Shown here one piece after another: positions 42,074 to 51,867 of a stretch of DNA of 57,435 bases. Numbering within the stretch: the first letter of the stretch is position 1; the number at the start of each line of letters is the position of its first letter. The stretch covers positions 1-57,435 of the forward strand of contig PFUG01000044.1 in assembly GCA_002789955.1 (NCBI GenBank). Direction: 5' to 3'. This DNA comes from Deltaproteobacteria bacterium CG_4_9_14_3_um_filter_63_12 (GTDB taxonomy: Bacteria; Myxococcota_A; Bradymonadia; UBA4248; UM-FILTER-63-12). The translations under genes were made by a program, and so were the position numbers. The notes under the pieces are model-generated. The model saw only the letters and a program-made list of their open reading frames with translations. It had not been told where the DNA came from and searched no databases.

Positions 42074-44299
42074 TCACAGTTTCAACGTCGAGCCTCGGAT
42101 CAGTGCGCTCGCCGCGTGCTGAGTGAAGTCGATGCGCACCTCCTGCTCGACCAACGAACGCCGGATCCCGCCGGTCGCCTCGGCCGGCTGGGGCATCATC
42201 CAGGCGTTCTGCGGACGAATCTGGTCCCGGCTCAGCGCATCCAAGCCGGCGCGCACTTGCTCGGCCAAAGCCTCGTCCTCCTCCCCGCGCAGAACGGAGA
42301 GCTCGTAGGTCGAGATGATCGCCTCGGAGAACCCCGCTGTCGCGGGTGCTTGTGGCACCAAGAACGCACCGAACCCATAGTGCCCAGCGAAACCCGCTGG
42401 CCATGAGGTCGACTCGTACTGCAAGCCACGGATAAAGCTCGAATACCCCTTGCAGAAATCCAGGTAGACCGCCTTATCCAGGACCGGATACGCCTCGGCC
42501 GCCGCGATGCACGTCCAGTGGTCGGCTCCAAAGACGAAGTTGCCCAGGAAGAAAGACTCGTATTTGGGACCGGTCAAGAAATCCAAGGCGCGCTCTGCGG
42601 CGTCGCGATAGCGCGCCTCGCCGAGGACCTTGTAGCCCGTGATCAGGGCCAGTGAAGCCTCTTCGGAGTAGAACATCTCGCGATCCTGCTCCTCGATCCG
42701 GTCTTGCGTGGGCACATAGGTGTGGAAAAAATCGCCGTCCTCCTTCTGCAGCATGAGGATGAACTCCCCCAAACGCCGAATGATGGGCTCGTACTGCGCA
42801 TCCCCTGTGCTGCGTTGGTATTCCAGCATCCCCACCATCGTCAGCGCCGCGGCTCCCAGAGAGGCGCTGCCTTGCTGCACGACGCATCCTCGGCTCGGAG
42901 CACCACAGGTCGCGGGGATCTGCGAGGCCAACCAGTTGATCGCCTGCTCGGCGCCCTTCTTGAATCGAGGCTCTTTGGTGTGTCCATAGAGCAGCGCCAG
43001 CGCGTAGACCGTTCCTGCGTGCCTCGGGAGGCTGTAGTTGGCGGCGTCCACCGCACGCTTTTGCCCGTTGTGCGGGAAGTACTGGTAGTAGAAGCGGCCA
43101 TCCGCCATCAACTGGCCAAGCACAAAATCCCCCCCGGACACGGCCGCCTCTCGCCAGACCTCTGGCCCCGTGCCGCGCTCCAGCGTGTTCGTGCGTTCGA
43201 CGGCGAGCGCCTGACCAGCGTATTCCACCCAGCTCTCGGTGCGAATCCGCTCGACCGGCCCCTTTGAGTTGAGCAGCGCGAGTGCGCCCTCGGCGTTGAG
43301 TCCAAATTTCAGCTCGTCGACCTGCGGCACCAGCGGTTTGACCCCGAAGAGCTGGGCCTTGACGAGGTCGTCGGGCAAGAGGGAGGTTCCTCCTTGTTCG
43401 ACGCCGTCCCTACCCGGGTCGACGGAGAGGGCCAGGAACATCGGCTGCTCGCTGAAGATCGGGGCACGCCCGACAACGCGGTCGACCTTGAGGCGGTCAC
43501 CCGGCTCGACCCCATGCAACGCTGGGGCGCTGAGCAATGCTGCGGCTGCCAACTGGGTGGACTCGGCCATGTCACGACCGTCGCCCAAGACCCGCACCAT
43601 CACCGCGCCCCGGCGCCAGAGTGTGACCTGCAACGGGCCGAGCCCAACCGGCACGCCGCTCAGTGCCTCCAAGCTCGGGAGCTCTCGCCCATCGAGCGAC
43701 GCTCGAAGGTAGGCGATGGAGACTTGGCGGGCCTCCTGCGAAACTGGCTCGAGGACCTCCATGTCGTAGCGGGCGTCCACATAGGCTGCAGTGATGAAAG
43801 GCAGCACGCAGAGCCCCAGCGCCACCCGTCCCCAAGACTTCCCGGCGCCCACATCCTGTCTAACCTCTCGTCTCAGCATCGCGCGCAGCAACAACGTAGG
43901 GTACAGGCCGAGGACCTCGACGCCGACGCTGGCAAAGAGCAACGCGCCAAGAGAGGCCCCCGCGCCAAACGCTCCGTAGATAGAGTGTAAGTACATCCAG
44001 CTCGCCACGAGTCCCGAGATCACCAAGATCGCCAGCGTAAAGCCAACAAACGCACCGATCGTAGCCAACCGCCAGCCCCATCGGCGAGGCCCCCACAGCC
44101 CGATGGCCGCACCGGCATGGAGCGCCCCATAGCCCATGAGTCCCAGGTTCCATATCGGCGTTTTCCATGGCAGGAAGAGCGCGATGACGAGCAAGAACGA
44201 AACCGCGTACAAAGCCTCGAACACAGCCCATGCGCGCAGCGTCCGCCGCGAAAAGTCGGACCAGCTCGTCGCCTCTCCTTGGCCTGCCGCCGTTTCCAT
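42074..44299 (-). CDS. Membrane protein with large alpha/alpha-barrel-like C-terminal domain
   Basis: About 741 residues from the ATG at 44299 (GAAGGAAAG upstream). Five or so N-terminal membrane segments (AVSFLLVIALFLPWKTPIW, LGLMGYGALHAGAAIGLW, ATIGAFVGFTLAILVISGLV, ASLGALLFASVGVEVLGLY) are followed by a soluble domain with repeats resembling alpha/alpha six-hairpin glycosidases (YNYSLP-like ANYSLPRHAGTVYALALLYG, LGAAALTMVGMLEYQRSTGD, YSEEASLALITGYKVLGEAR). The conserved phrase GHYGFGAFLVPQAPATAGFS has no named family I know. Probably a membrane-anchored carbohydrate-active or related enzyme; substrate and active site not identified. Confidence 0.65.
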   Translation of the reverse strand: METAAGQGEATSWSDFSRRTLRAWAVFEALYAVSFLLVIALFLPWKTPIWNLGLMGYGALHAGAAIGLWGPRRWGWRLATIGAFVGFTLAILVISGLVASWMYLHSIYGAFGAGASLGALLFASVGVEVLGLYPTLLLRAMLRREVRQDVGAGKSWGRVALGLCVLPFITAAYVDARYDMEVLEPVSQEARQVSIAYLRASLDGRELPSLEALSGVPVGLGPLQVTLWRRGAVMVRVLGDGRDMAESTQLAAAALLSAPALHGVEPGDRLKVDRVVGRAPIFSEQPMFLALSVDPGRDGVEQGGTSLLPDDLVKAQLFGVKPLVPQVDELKFGLNAEGALALLNSKGPVERIRTESWVEYAGQALAVERTNTLERGTGPEVWREAAVSGGDFVLGQLMADGRFYYQYFPHNGQKRAVDAANYSLPRHAGTVYALALLYGHTKEPRFKKGAEQAINWLASQIPATCGAPSRGCVVQQGSASLGAAALTMVGMLEYQRSTGDAQYEPIIRRLGEFILMLQKEDGDFFHTYVPTQDRIEEQDREMFYSEEASLALITGYKVLGEARYRDAAERALDFLTGPKYESFFLGNFVFGADHWTCIAAAEAYPVLDKAVYLDFCKGYSSFIRGLQYESTSWPAGFAGHYGFGAFLVPQAPATAGFSEAIISTYELSVLRGEEDEALAEQVRAGLDALSRDQIRPQNAWMMPQPAEATGGIRRSLVEQEVRIDFTQHAASALIRGSTLKL

Positions 44300-44413
44300 A
44301 GGCTTTCCTTCTCGATTGACCACACGTCCCCCTCTTCACTTCTACCGTTCGCCGAGTGAGCATCTTGGAGGATCACAGTTTACGTTTCGGAATCTAGCCG
44401 CTAGGACTGCTCC

Positions 44414-45250
44414 ATGCCAAAGTACGACATAGACGATTTGGACAACCGAAGCCCAGCCGCCATCCGACGTGCTGTCAACCTCACCCGTGGACTGCTCAAC
44501 GCTTTCAAGCCGGTGGTCAAAGGGTTGGAGCGACTCCCCAAGGGGCCAGCGCTGCTGGTCGGGAATCACAGCGGTGGAACCTTGATCCCCGACTCGTTCA
44601 TCCTCGGACAGGCGCTCTTCGACGCCGTCGGCGTCGATGAAATGCCCTATGGACTCGGGCATCAGCTCGCCATCAGCCTCCCAATTCTCCACCACTTGGT
44701 GGTGCCCTTGGGGGCTGTGCGGGCCTGCCACGCCAACGCCCACGCGCTCTTCGAGAGGGGCAACAAGGTCCTCGTCTACCCAGGGGGCGACCTCGACAGC
44801 ATGCGCGCCTTCAAGGACCGAAACCGGATCGTGTTCGGGCCACGGCGGGGTTACCTCCGCCTTGCGCTGCGCGAGAACGTCCCTATCGTCCCGGTCGTCG
44901 CCATCGGTGGGCAGTCGACCTTCTTCATCTTCAACAACGGCGAGTGGCTTGCGCGCCTCTTGCGAACCGATCGCTGGTTCCGCATCAAAGTCTGGCCGAT
45001 CACCTTCAGCCTTCCTTGGGGACTGGTGATCGGACCCACACCACCGCATCTGCCGTTCCCCTCGAAGATCCTCATCGAGCTCCTCGAGCCCATCACTTTC
45101 GAGCGGTCAGGGGACGAGGCCGCCGACGACGCGCACTACGTCGAGAGCTGCCACGAAGTCGTCCTCGGACGCATGCAGGCCGCCATGACTCGACTCGCCG
45201 CCGAAAGGCGCGCCTTCGGCTGGAAGCGGCATTTTGCCTTCCTGACCTGA
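44414..45250 (+). CDS. PlsC-like acyltransferase
   Basis: A 278-residue lysophospholipid-acyltransferase family protein. The catalytic region is LLVGNHSGGTLIPDSFIL (N-H..., with the acidic residue 8 positions on, slightly longer than the usual HX4D), followed by VLVYPGGDLDSMRAFKD (EGTRS-type block reads PGGDLDS), and FGPRRGYLRLALRENVPIVP. This is the pattern of the DAGAT/MboA-like bacterial acyltransferases with VYPGG rather than EGTRS. It may acylate a glycerolipid or another membrane alcohol. AGGA precedes the ATG. It is convergent with the rhodanese lipoprotein gene 8 bases away. Confidence 0.83.
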   Translation: MPKYDIDDLDNRSPAAIRRAVNLTRGLLNAFKPVVKGLERLPKGPALLVGNHSGGTLIPDSFILGQALFDAVGVDEMPYGLGHQLAISLPILHHLVVPLGAVRACHANAHALFERGNKVLVYPGGDLDSMRAFKDRNRIVFGPRRGYLRLALRENVPIVPVVAIGGQSTFFIFNNGEWLARLLRTDRWFRIKVWPITFSLPWGLVIGPTPPHLPFPSKILIELLEPITFERSGDEAADDAHYVESCHEVVLGRMQAAMTRLAAERRAFGWKRHFAFLT

Positions 45251-45258
45251 GCCGCCTA

Positions 45259-45639
45259 CTACTTTTGGTCGTACCAGGCGGCCATCGCCCCCAGGTTGGT
45301 CACATCGATGCCTTCGTGCTTCAGCAACTTGGCCGCGTCTGCAGCACGTGCCCCGACCTGGCAATACACCACGACCTTCTCGTGCTGTTTGAGTTCCTCG
45401 AGATGCGAGGACAGCTCCGCGAGGGGCATATTGACCGCGCCGTCGATGTGCCCAGAGGCGTATTCTCGCGGGGTCCGCACATCCACCAAGAGCGCCCCTT
45501 CTTGTTCGACGAGCGCTCGCGCGGATTTGGCCGACGCGACTTCGGGTGTCTTGCTCTCACAGGCACTGAAGAACATCGCGCCAAAGGACAAGGCAAAGAG
45601 GAGGGCGAGCAAAGCCCTCGAGATGGCGAACCGCATCAT
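45259..45639 (-). CDS. Rhodanese-domain lipoprotein
   Basis: A 126-residue protein with a lipoprotein signal peptide (ISRALLALLFALSFGAMFFS) ending FSA|C. A single rhodanese domain follows: LLVDVRTPREYASGHIDGAV, VVVYCQVGARAADAAKLL with the active-site Cys in CQVGARA (6-residue loop), and VTNLGAMAAWYDQ. Such domains carry persulfide on Cys and act in sulfur transfer or detoxification; here on the outer face of a membrane. The two ATGs (45639, 45636) are interchangeable. No sulfur gene is adjacent. Confidence 0.85.
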   Translation of the reverse strand: MMRFAISRALLALLFALSFGAMFFSACESKTPEVASAKSARALVEQEGALLVDVRTPREYASGHIDGAVNMPLAELSSHLEELKQHEKVVVYCQVGARAADAAKLLKHEGIDVTNLGAMAAWYDQK

Positions 45640-45836
45640 ATCGAGCTCCCTGGACGGTCAGAATTCCAGACTCCGGCGATGACGCCTCGAGACCCTTGCG
45701 ATTTAATCGCCCTGAGCCGACCGTCAACCCCAGAACGAAATCTTACGTGCCACCAGCAAGCAATTTCGCTCCCTGAACCATCACCGCGCGTAGGGGCGCA
45801 ACGTGTTGCGCCCTCCGTTGAGCAGTTCGAAGGCAG

Positions 45837-47615
45837 CTACTTCTTGATGATGATGATCGTCTTCTTGCCGCCGTCTGGCTCTTTCGGGGGCGTCACGTCT
45901 TTCGGCGGTGTCACGTCTTTCGGCGGTGTCACGTCTTTCGGCGGTGTCGTATCCTTCGGGGGCTCCTTGGGCTTGTTGAGGCCCAAGCTCTCTGCCAGCT
46001 TCTCGCTTTGCGCCCGCGCGATGCTGGCCTCCGAGCCATCTGGGAACTCGTGCAAGTAACGAACATAAGTGCTGTAAGCCGAGCTGCTGTTTCCTGCCTT
46101 TTGGTAGGCCTTGGCGAGCCCGATGTAGGCATTTTGAAAGCGGTCCGAACAGTCGATTGCTTCCTCGAAGTCGCTGATGGCCTTCGCCGAGTTCCCGAGG
46201 TTGAGGTTTGCCCAGCCCAGGCCGGCGTTCGCCTCGGCGTTTCGGGGCTTGAGCTCGACCGCATCGGTGTAGTAGCGAAGGGCCTCTTGGTGGTTACCCA
46301 AGGAGCGGGCACGCTTGCCCCTTTTCAAGAGTGAATCGAAGGAACCCCCGTCGTCCGGCCCAATCGCAGGGTCTGTGGGGTTGGGGCTCACGGGGTTGGA
46401 GGTCCTCTCCACCGTCGTGGCTTCCTTATGGGTACCAGCGCACACACCGACCGAAGCTCCCTTGGTGCAGCCTGGCTGGAGCAGCACAAGCTGGGGATGA
46501 GCGGCTTTGGGCACGTCGTCCAGAGCATCGGCTCTAACGCCTGCTGCGAGGCTGTCGTCCGGCCCTACTGCTGCATCTGTTTCTGAGGTGCGCCCTTCAC
46601 CGCTCGCGGTGTCTTGCTTGGTGGCTGCCGCCGATTCGTCCGTCGCTCCAGCCGAGGTCTCTTCCGTCGAGCCGTTGATCAGGACGAAAACGATCCCGCC
46701 TCCGACCAGCAGAGCGGCCACCATGACGAGGATCATCGAGGCATTGGATCGCGCAGGCAAATATTCGCCATCGGCGATCGAATCCACGACCTCATCGGAA
46801 TCGTGCGCCCCGCCGAGGTTGAGAGGACTGACCTCTGGCTCCTCGAACCAATCGGCGCCAGTGGGGCCGATGTTGGGTGACCTCCTGGCCCCGTCAAGTC
46901 CCTGGGGGGTCTCAATCGCCGTCGCCTCCAGGATCAGAGCTGGCTGAGCCAGAAGACTCTCTCTCGCGAAGGGCTCATCGGACTGGCTGGCGAGCAGCTC
47001 GCGCAGCTTGTCTGGATTGTGGACGCCCGACATGGGCTTGCGGTCCGCGCTCTTCTCCAAGCTGGCCAGGAGTGCTTCTTGGAGCGCGTCTCCTCCAGAC
47101 TGCTCTTCTCCGATGCGATCCAGCGCGGCCTCGACCGTCGAGTTGCTCAGTGCCCCCAAAAGCTGTCGCGGATCGACCTGTGCGGTCTCTTTCGTGTGGA
47201 CCGATGGGTCCTGCGGCAGGCTCATCGTGGCGTTAAACCCAGCCATGATGGAATCGACGACGTCTGCCGCTGGAAAGTCGCTGCTCGACACCCGATCGAG
47301 CTGCTCGATCACCGCAAAGAAGCTCGACAGCTCGGTGATCGCACCCAGGGGTTTCCACTGCGTCCCGGTGCGAGAGATCTCATCCTCGGCACAGACACGG
47401 CGCTCGACGATCCAGCGCTGAAGGGTAGGCAGGTCATCCAGCGCCATGACCCGACCGTCATCGACGATGCGGACCATCCACCCTTTCTGCTGCCCAGCGA
47501 CCTGCAGCTTGAAGGTCCGCTGACAACTCGAGCATTGCAGACGTGCAGGGCCGGATTTGACGATCGCGGGGTCTATGTCGTATCGCGCCTGGCACGTTGG
47601 GCACTTGACTTCCAT
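45837..47615 (-). CDS. Zinc-ribbon (MJ0042) membrane protein with TPR and PPKDVT repeats
   Basis: A 592-residue protein. The N-terminal zinc ribbon has C5, C8, C28, C31 (KCPTCQARYDI, LQCSSCQRTF). A GYF-like region (MVRIVDDGRVMALDDLPTLQ) follows, then a disordered linker. A membrane segment (ASMILVMVAALLVGGGIVFV) splits it, and the C-terminal half bears TPR units (LGNHQEALRYYTDAVELKPR, AEANAGLGWANLNLGNSAKA). It ends in tandem PPKDVT repeats and poly-Ile/Lys. Related to the next gene (47735-49165), which has the same zinc ribbon and TPR ends. Probably an envelope-anchored adaptor. Ligand unknown. Confidence 0.85.
   Translation of the reverse strand: MEVKCPTCQARYDIDPAIVKSGPARLQCSSCQRTFKLQVAGQQKGWMVRIVDDGRVMALDDLPTLQRWIVERRVCAEDEISRTGTQWKPLGAITELSSFFAVIEQLDRVSSSDFPAADVVDSIMAGFNATMSLPQDPSVHTKETAQVDPRQLLGALSNSTVEAALDRIGEEQSGGDALQEALLASLEKSADRKPMSGVHNPDKLRELLASQSDEPFARESLLAQPALILEATAIETPQGLDGARRSPNIGPTGADWFEEPEVSPLNLGGAHDSDEVVDSIADGEYLPARSNASMILVMVAALLVGGGIVFVLINGSTEETSAGATDESAAATKQDTASGEGRTSETDAAVGPDDSLAAGVRADALDDVPKAAHPQLVLLQPGCTKGASVGVCAGTHKEATTVERTSNPVSPNPTDPAIGPDDGGSFDSLLKRGKRARSLGNHQEALRYYTDAVELKPRNAEANAGLGWANLNLGNSAKAISDFEEAIDCSDRFQNAYIGLAKAYQKAGNSSSAYSTYVRYLHEFPDGSEASIARAQSEKLAESLGLNKPKEPPKDTTPPKDVTPPKDVTPPKDVTPPKEPDGGKKTIIIIKK
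45886..45950 (-). repeat. 18-bp tandem repeats coding for (PPKDVT)n
   Basis: The plus-strand unit GTCACGTCTTTCGGCGGT repeats about four times, the first and last imperfectly, encoding a Pro/Lys/Asp linker near the C-terminus of the zinc-ribbon/TPR protein. Confidence 0.9.
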
Positions 47616-47734
47616 GACCCTGTCTCACTCGCCGACATGAGGAATCGTCCGAACGCCGTCCATAGACTCGAGGACATTGCGCGAGAGAACCTGTGCGACC
47701 GGCCTGAAGAGTCCGCCTGAGGACGCGACCGACC

Positions 47735-49165
47735 TCAAGGTTTCTCTTGTTTCTTGGCTGCACGTTGGAGCGCTGCAACCTTTGTCTTGAGGTCATCGTG
47801 CTGATCGCTTAGGCCGAGCCCCTTATATACCTTTAGCATGGCTTGGTTCAATTCGAGGTCATCCGGATGCTCCATCAAAAGTGGCTCCAGGAATGCACGC
47901 GCCTCCGCCCAGCTCTTCGACTCCACAAAAGCATTCCCCCGCTCCATCTTCGCGGCAAAGACCTTCGCAGCGAGGTCGGGGTGCTCTGCTTCGAGGCCGA
48001 GTCCTATGTACACCTCCAACATGGCTTGGTTCAATTCGAGATCATCTGGAGTTACCTGCATCAGGGGCTCCAGGAAACCGCGCGCCTGCTCCCAACTCTT
48101 TGACTCGAGGTAAACCCGACCCTGCTTGACCTTGTCGGCACGAATCTCTTCCGGTGTCCGTTTGTCCTCGATCACTTCAGGTGGCTCAGTCGAGTCGGGC
48201 TCCTCGCCCTCGACATACACGACTTTCGTCGGTCCCACCTCACGTGGCCCCTCCGTCTCGTCACCCGGTCTCTTTACGCCCGAAGCAACTCGGGCCGTTT
48301 TCTTCTTGCCCTTGGGCTTTGCCGTGGACGTCGCGGTGGCACTCGTGTCGATCGCCTCCGACTTCTTCTCGGTCAACCCAGGCACCAGAGCGGTCAGGTT
48401 CAGCCAACCGGCAAACTGCGCCACGACCGCGAGTGCGATGAGCACGACGGCCGCAATCAAGAGCTTGCGAGCCCGTGGCGTCATGGCGAACGCCGACTCT
48501 TCCGTCTCGGGCCGTGGCCGGCGAACGTCCGGCTTGCGAGGCTGCTGACGGGCCTTACGTTGCCCCTTCGCCTTGTCGTCCGAGTTGCCTTTGGCAGACG
48601 AGCCCGCACTCTCGGAGCTCCCCTTCGGCTCTTTGCTAGGCTTCTGTGGCTCTGGCACGCTCTCGCCGTCTTTGCTCGTCGGGACGTCCCCCATCGGGAA
48701 GAACTTCGACAACAGCGCGATGCTCAAAACGTCCGGGTAGTCGCCGAGCTCCTTCCAGCCGTCGGCACCTTTGGCGACCTTGATCCCTTTCACCGAATCG
48801 CGGGCGGTGAGCCAGGTCTGCAACGAATCCAAATCCTGGAACGCGTAAGTCAGGCCCGAAACCCGCAGCTTCCAGGTCTCCTTGTCGTCGCTGGCCTCTT
48901 CAGCTTTCGCCGCAGGCTTGGCCGCGTCGGCGTTCGTGGGCTCAGCGGTAGCGGCGGCAGCAGCCTTCGGCTTCGCCGGCTCGCTGGCTCCGGAGATGGG
49001 AGTCTCCGTCGCGGCTACAGCGTCGGAGCTTTCCGCCTGGGTGCCGTCAGGGCGAACGATGAAGACGTGGCGACACGTGGGGCAGCGAATCTTCCCGCCC
49101 TGAGGCGGCAGCTTCTCTTCACGAATCTTGTATCGTTGTTCGCATCGCTCGCAAGTGACGATCAT
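47735..49165 (-). CDS. Zinc-ribbon (MJ0042) membrane protein with TPR-like ends
   Basis: A 476-residue protein with the zinc ribbon C5, C8, C28, C31 (VTCERCEQRYKI, IRCPTCRHVF), a GYF-like region (RVSGLTYAFQDLDSLQTW), a Ser/Lys-rich linker, a membrane segment (LLIAAVVLIALAVVAQFAGW) and a C-terminal pair of near-identical about 65-residue TPR-like units (RVYLESKSWEQARGFLEPLM and NAFVESKSWAEARAFLEPLL). It is a paralogue of the protein encoded immediately downstream. The two near-identical units share DNA-level similarity (near 47838 and 48021), a recent internal duplication. Role unknown; an envelope scaffold is inferred. Confidence 0.85.
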   Translation of the reverse strand: MIVTCERCEQRYKIREEKLPPQGGKIRCPTCRHVFIVRPDGTQAESSDAVAATETPISGASEPAKPKAAAAATAEPTNADAAKPAAKAEEASDDKETWKLRVSGLTYAFQDLDSLQTWLTARDSVKGIKVAKGADGWKELGDYPDVLSIALLSKFFPMGDVPTSKDGESVPEPQKPSKEPKGSSESAGSSAKGNSDDKAKGQRKARQQPRKPDVRRPRPETEESAFAMTPRARKLLIAAVVLIALAVVAQFAGWLNLTALVPGLTEKKSEAIDTSATATSTAKPKGKKKTARVASGVKRPGDETEGPREVGPTKVVYVEGEEPDSTEPPEVIEDKRTPEEIRADKVKQGRVYLESKSWEQARGFLEPLMQVTPDDLELNQAMLEVYIGLGLEAEHPDLAAKVFAAKMERGNAFVESKSWAEARAFLEPLLMEHPDDLELNQAMLKVYKGLGLSDQHDDLKTKVAALQRAAKKQEKP

Positions 49166-49464
49166 GGCTGGCTTCCATTACGGATTCGGCGTTTCGAACT
49201 GATCGCCGAGACATCTGGCGGGAGCCGCCAAACACTCGAGCGGTCGACCAATAATTCTAGTGAGTGAGCCACCGCAAAGACTGCTGAAAGCTTCACCGCA
49301 ACTCAGGACTCGGGGACGCTGGCTCCTCTCGCTCAATGAAACTCGTGACAACGTCGGGTAAGGTCCCAGCGAATCTCCCGAGCGTCGAAGCTACGGCAGC
49401 TGACTCGTTTCGTCAATCAAAGGGGGTTGCCTCCAGCGTGCGCTCCCACCAAACAGGACCCGCC

Positions 49465-51867
49465 ATGTCCCGTTCGCTCATCGATGGCCTCAACCCACCT
49501 CAAAGAGAGGCGGTCCTCGACGACAGCCCTGCTCTTCTGGTCCTTGCTGGCGCCGGCAGCGGCAAGACTCGCGTCATCACCCATCGCATCGCCCACCTTA
49601 TCGACGTACTCCACGTCCCCCCTTTCCAGATCCTCGCCCTCACCTTCACCAACCGGGCGGCCTCCGAGATGATAGAGCGGGTCGAGAAGCTCGTCCTCGA
49701 CCCACAAGCCTCCGACCCCTCCATCAGCACCTTTCACTCTCTTTGTGCACGAATCCTCAGAAAATACGCGCCCGCCGTTGGACTCTCCCCCAGCTTCTCC
49801 ATCTACGACAGCGACGATCAACTCTCCCTGCTCATGGGCGTGGTCCACGAGCTCTCCAGCAGCACCGATTACGAGCGGAAAACCAGCCCCTCGCTCACGT
49901 CGAGCGAGGGCGGCAACAAGCGAGCAGGGCTCGATCGAAACAAGGTCCGAGAGCTCTTGGGCGAGCTCGAGGCCTGCAAGAACGCAGGGATCAACGTGCA
50001 GTCCGCACGTGAAAGGGCACGGGGCGCCCAGGGGGAGCTCGTCGCCGAGGTCTACGCCCGCTACTCCGAAGCCCTGACCCAAGCCAACGCCGTCGACTTC
50101 GGAGACCTCATCCTGCGAACGACCGACCTGTTGCGCGAGAACCCTCGCATCCAGCACCAACTCCGGGATCGTTGGAGACACATCCTCGTCGACGAGTTTC
50201 AGGACACCAACCCCGCACAGTTCAAACTCCTCAGCGCGCTCGTCGGCGATCACACCGAGCGCGGACGCACCTTTGTCGTCGTCGGAGACGACGACCAGTC
50301 GATCTACTCCTGGCGCGGCGCAGACGTCGCCAACATGCTAGAGTTCCAGGAAAAGTTTGCCGCAAAATTGATCAAGCTCGAGCAGAACTACCGCTCCGAC
50401 CCGCCCATCCTCGACATCGCCGCCAAGCTCATCGCGCGCAATCAATACCGACTCCCTAAGACACTCTGGAGCGATCGCGGCGAGGCAGCCCCCATCGTCG
50501 CCAAACCCTGCCTCGACGACAGAGGAGAAGCCCGCTTCGTCTCCCGGGAGATTCGACGCCTCTGCCTCGACCAGCAACTCAACTACTCCGACTTCGCCGT
50601 CTTCTACCGAACCAACGCCCAGAGCCGCATCCTCGAGGAGCAGCTCCGCGCTGACGGGGTCCCGCACTGCATCATCGGCTCCGTCGGCTTCTACGACCGA
50701 GCCGAAATCAAAGACCTCCTGGCCTACCTCCGCCTCCTCGTGAACCCGTCCGACCGCATCGCGCTGCTGCGCGTCCTCAACGTCCCGACGCGTGGCATCG
50801 GCGCCAAAACCCTCGCCGAACTCGAGGCGCTGAGCCGACCCCGCGAGGGCAACCTCGCCCAAACTCTTCAGGGAGTCGCCTCCGGAGCGCTGCACCTGCG
50901 CTCCAAACGTGCGCTCCCCGGCATCAACAGCTTCGTCGCCCTCATGGCTCACCTCAGAGATCGCCTCGACGAACCCCCATCGCAGCTCCTGCAGGCCCTG
51001 CTCGACGAAACCAACTTCATCGACCATCTCGAGAACAGACAGACCCGCTCGAAGGACGCAGTCTCCCATGTCGCCGAGCTCGTCGGGGCGCTGCTCAGCT
51101 TTGAGTCCGAGCCTGGAGATTCCTCGCTCGCCGCCTTCCTCGAGAGAGTCACCCTCGACCGCGGGCCGGCCGTCGACGACGAGGGCCAGCAGGCCACTGG
51201 AGTGGTCAACTTGATGACCATCCACTCCGCCAAGGGTCTCGAGTTCGACACCGTCTTTGTCACCGGGCTCGAGGACGAGCTCCTGCCCTACAAAAGGCGC
51301 GAAGAAGAGGTCGACACCGAAGAAGAGCGCCGGCTCTGCTACGTCGCCTTCACTCGAGCCAAGCACCGCCTCTTTCTCTCGTGGGCGAGCCGTCGGCAGC
51401 TTCACGGTCTCTGGCATAGAGGCGAGGTCAGCCCGTTTCTCGTAGGCCTACCAGGGATTGGCGTCAGCGCTCCGGCGCCCCGACCCGACCCGCAACAGCA
51501 TCGCCGACCTCCCGCCTTCGCTCCTCGCGCCACAGACGAAACGGTCGAGCCGCTCCCCGACTACGAGAGCGAAACTCAACTCCGCCGCGAGCCCCTCGCC
51601 GAAGACTCACAGACCCACTTCGGCGAGACCCACATCGTGTACGACGAGGAGGAGGTCTATCCGACGGGCCCCAGGCCCGCGAAACGCAACGACAAACGTG
51701 AGCGCGCGAACAAGGAACTCACCCCAGGCGATCACGTGACCCACTCGAGGTATGGCGTCGGGCTGGTCCTCGAGCTCGAGGACCGACCCGAGGGAGTCAT
51801 GGCCACCGTCGACTTCCCGATGACCGGACACAAGTCGATCTACACGCGCTTCCTCCGGCGCTACTAG
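49465..51867 (+). CDS. pcrA: UvrD/PcrA-type DNA helicase
   Basis: An 800-residue superfamily 1A 3'-5' helicase. Motif I AGAGSGKTRV, motif II VDEFQDTNPAQ, motif III QSIYSWRGA, motif V GLEFDTVFVTGLEDE, motif VI RLCYVAFTRAKHRL. The C-terminal tail RYGVGLVLELEDRPEGVM is as in PcrA. The ATG at 49465 has AGGA; a longer start at 49336 is not needed and lies in a low-quality N-terminus. It unwinds DNA in repair and plasmid/rolling-circle replication. It ends in a 4-base overlap (CTAG) with the convergent gene's stop. Confidence 0.95.
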   Translation: MSRSLIDGLNPPQREAVLDDSPALLVLAGAGSGKTRVITHRIAHLIDVLHVPPFQILALTFTNRAASEMIERVEKLVLDPQASDPSISTFHSLCARILRKYAPAVGLSPSFSIYDSDDQLSLLMGVVHELSSSTDYERKTSPSLTSSEGGNKRAGLDRNKVRELLGELEACKNAGINVQSARERARGAQGELVAEVYARYSEALTQANAVDFGDLILRTTDLLRENPRIQHQLRDRWRHILVDEFQDTNPAQFKLLSALVGDHTERGRTFVVVGDDDQSIYSWRGADVANMLEFQEKFAAKLIKLEQNYRSDPPILDIAAKLIARNQYRLPKTLWSDRGEAAPIVAKPCLDDRGEARFVSREIRRLCLDQQLNYSDFAVFYRTNAQSRILEEQLRADGVPHCIIGSVGFYDRAEIKDLLAYLRLLVNPSDRIALLRVLNVPTRGIGAKTLAELEALSRPREGNLAQTLQGVASGALHLRSKRALPGINSFVALMAHLRDRLDEPPSQLLQALLDETNFIDHLENRQTRSKDAVSHVAELVGALLSFESEPGDSSLAAFLERVTLDRGPAVDDEGQQATGVVNLMTIHSAKGLEFDTVFVTGLEDELLPYKRREEEVDTEEERRLCYVAFTRAKHRLFLSWASRRQLHGLWHRGEVSPFLVGLPGIGVSAPAPRPDPQQHRRPPAFAPRATDETVEPLPDYESETQLRREPLAEDSQTHFGETHIVYDEEEVYPTGPRPAKRNDKRERANKELTPGDHVTHSRYGVGLVLELEDRPEGVMATVDFPMTGHKSIYTRFLRRY

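Noticed and set aside
50338-51417. 359-residue minus-strand frame inside pcrA
   Set aside because: Antisense to conserved helicase motifs.
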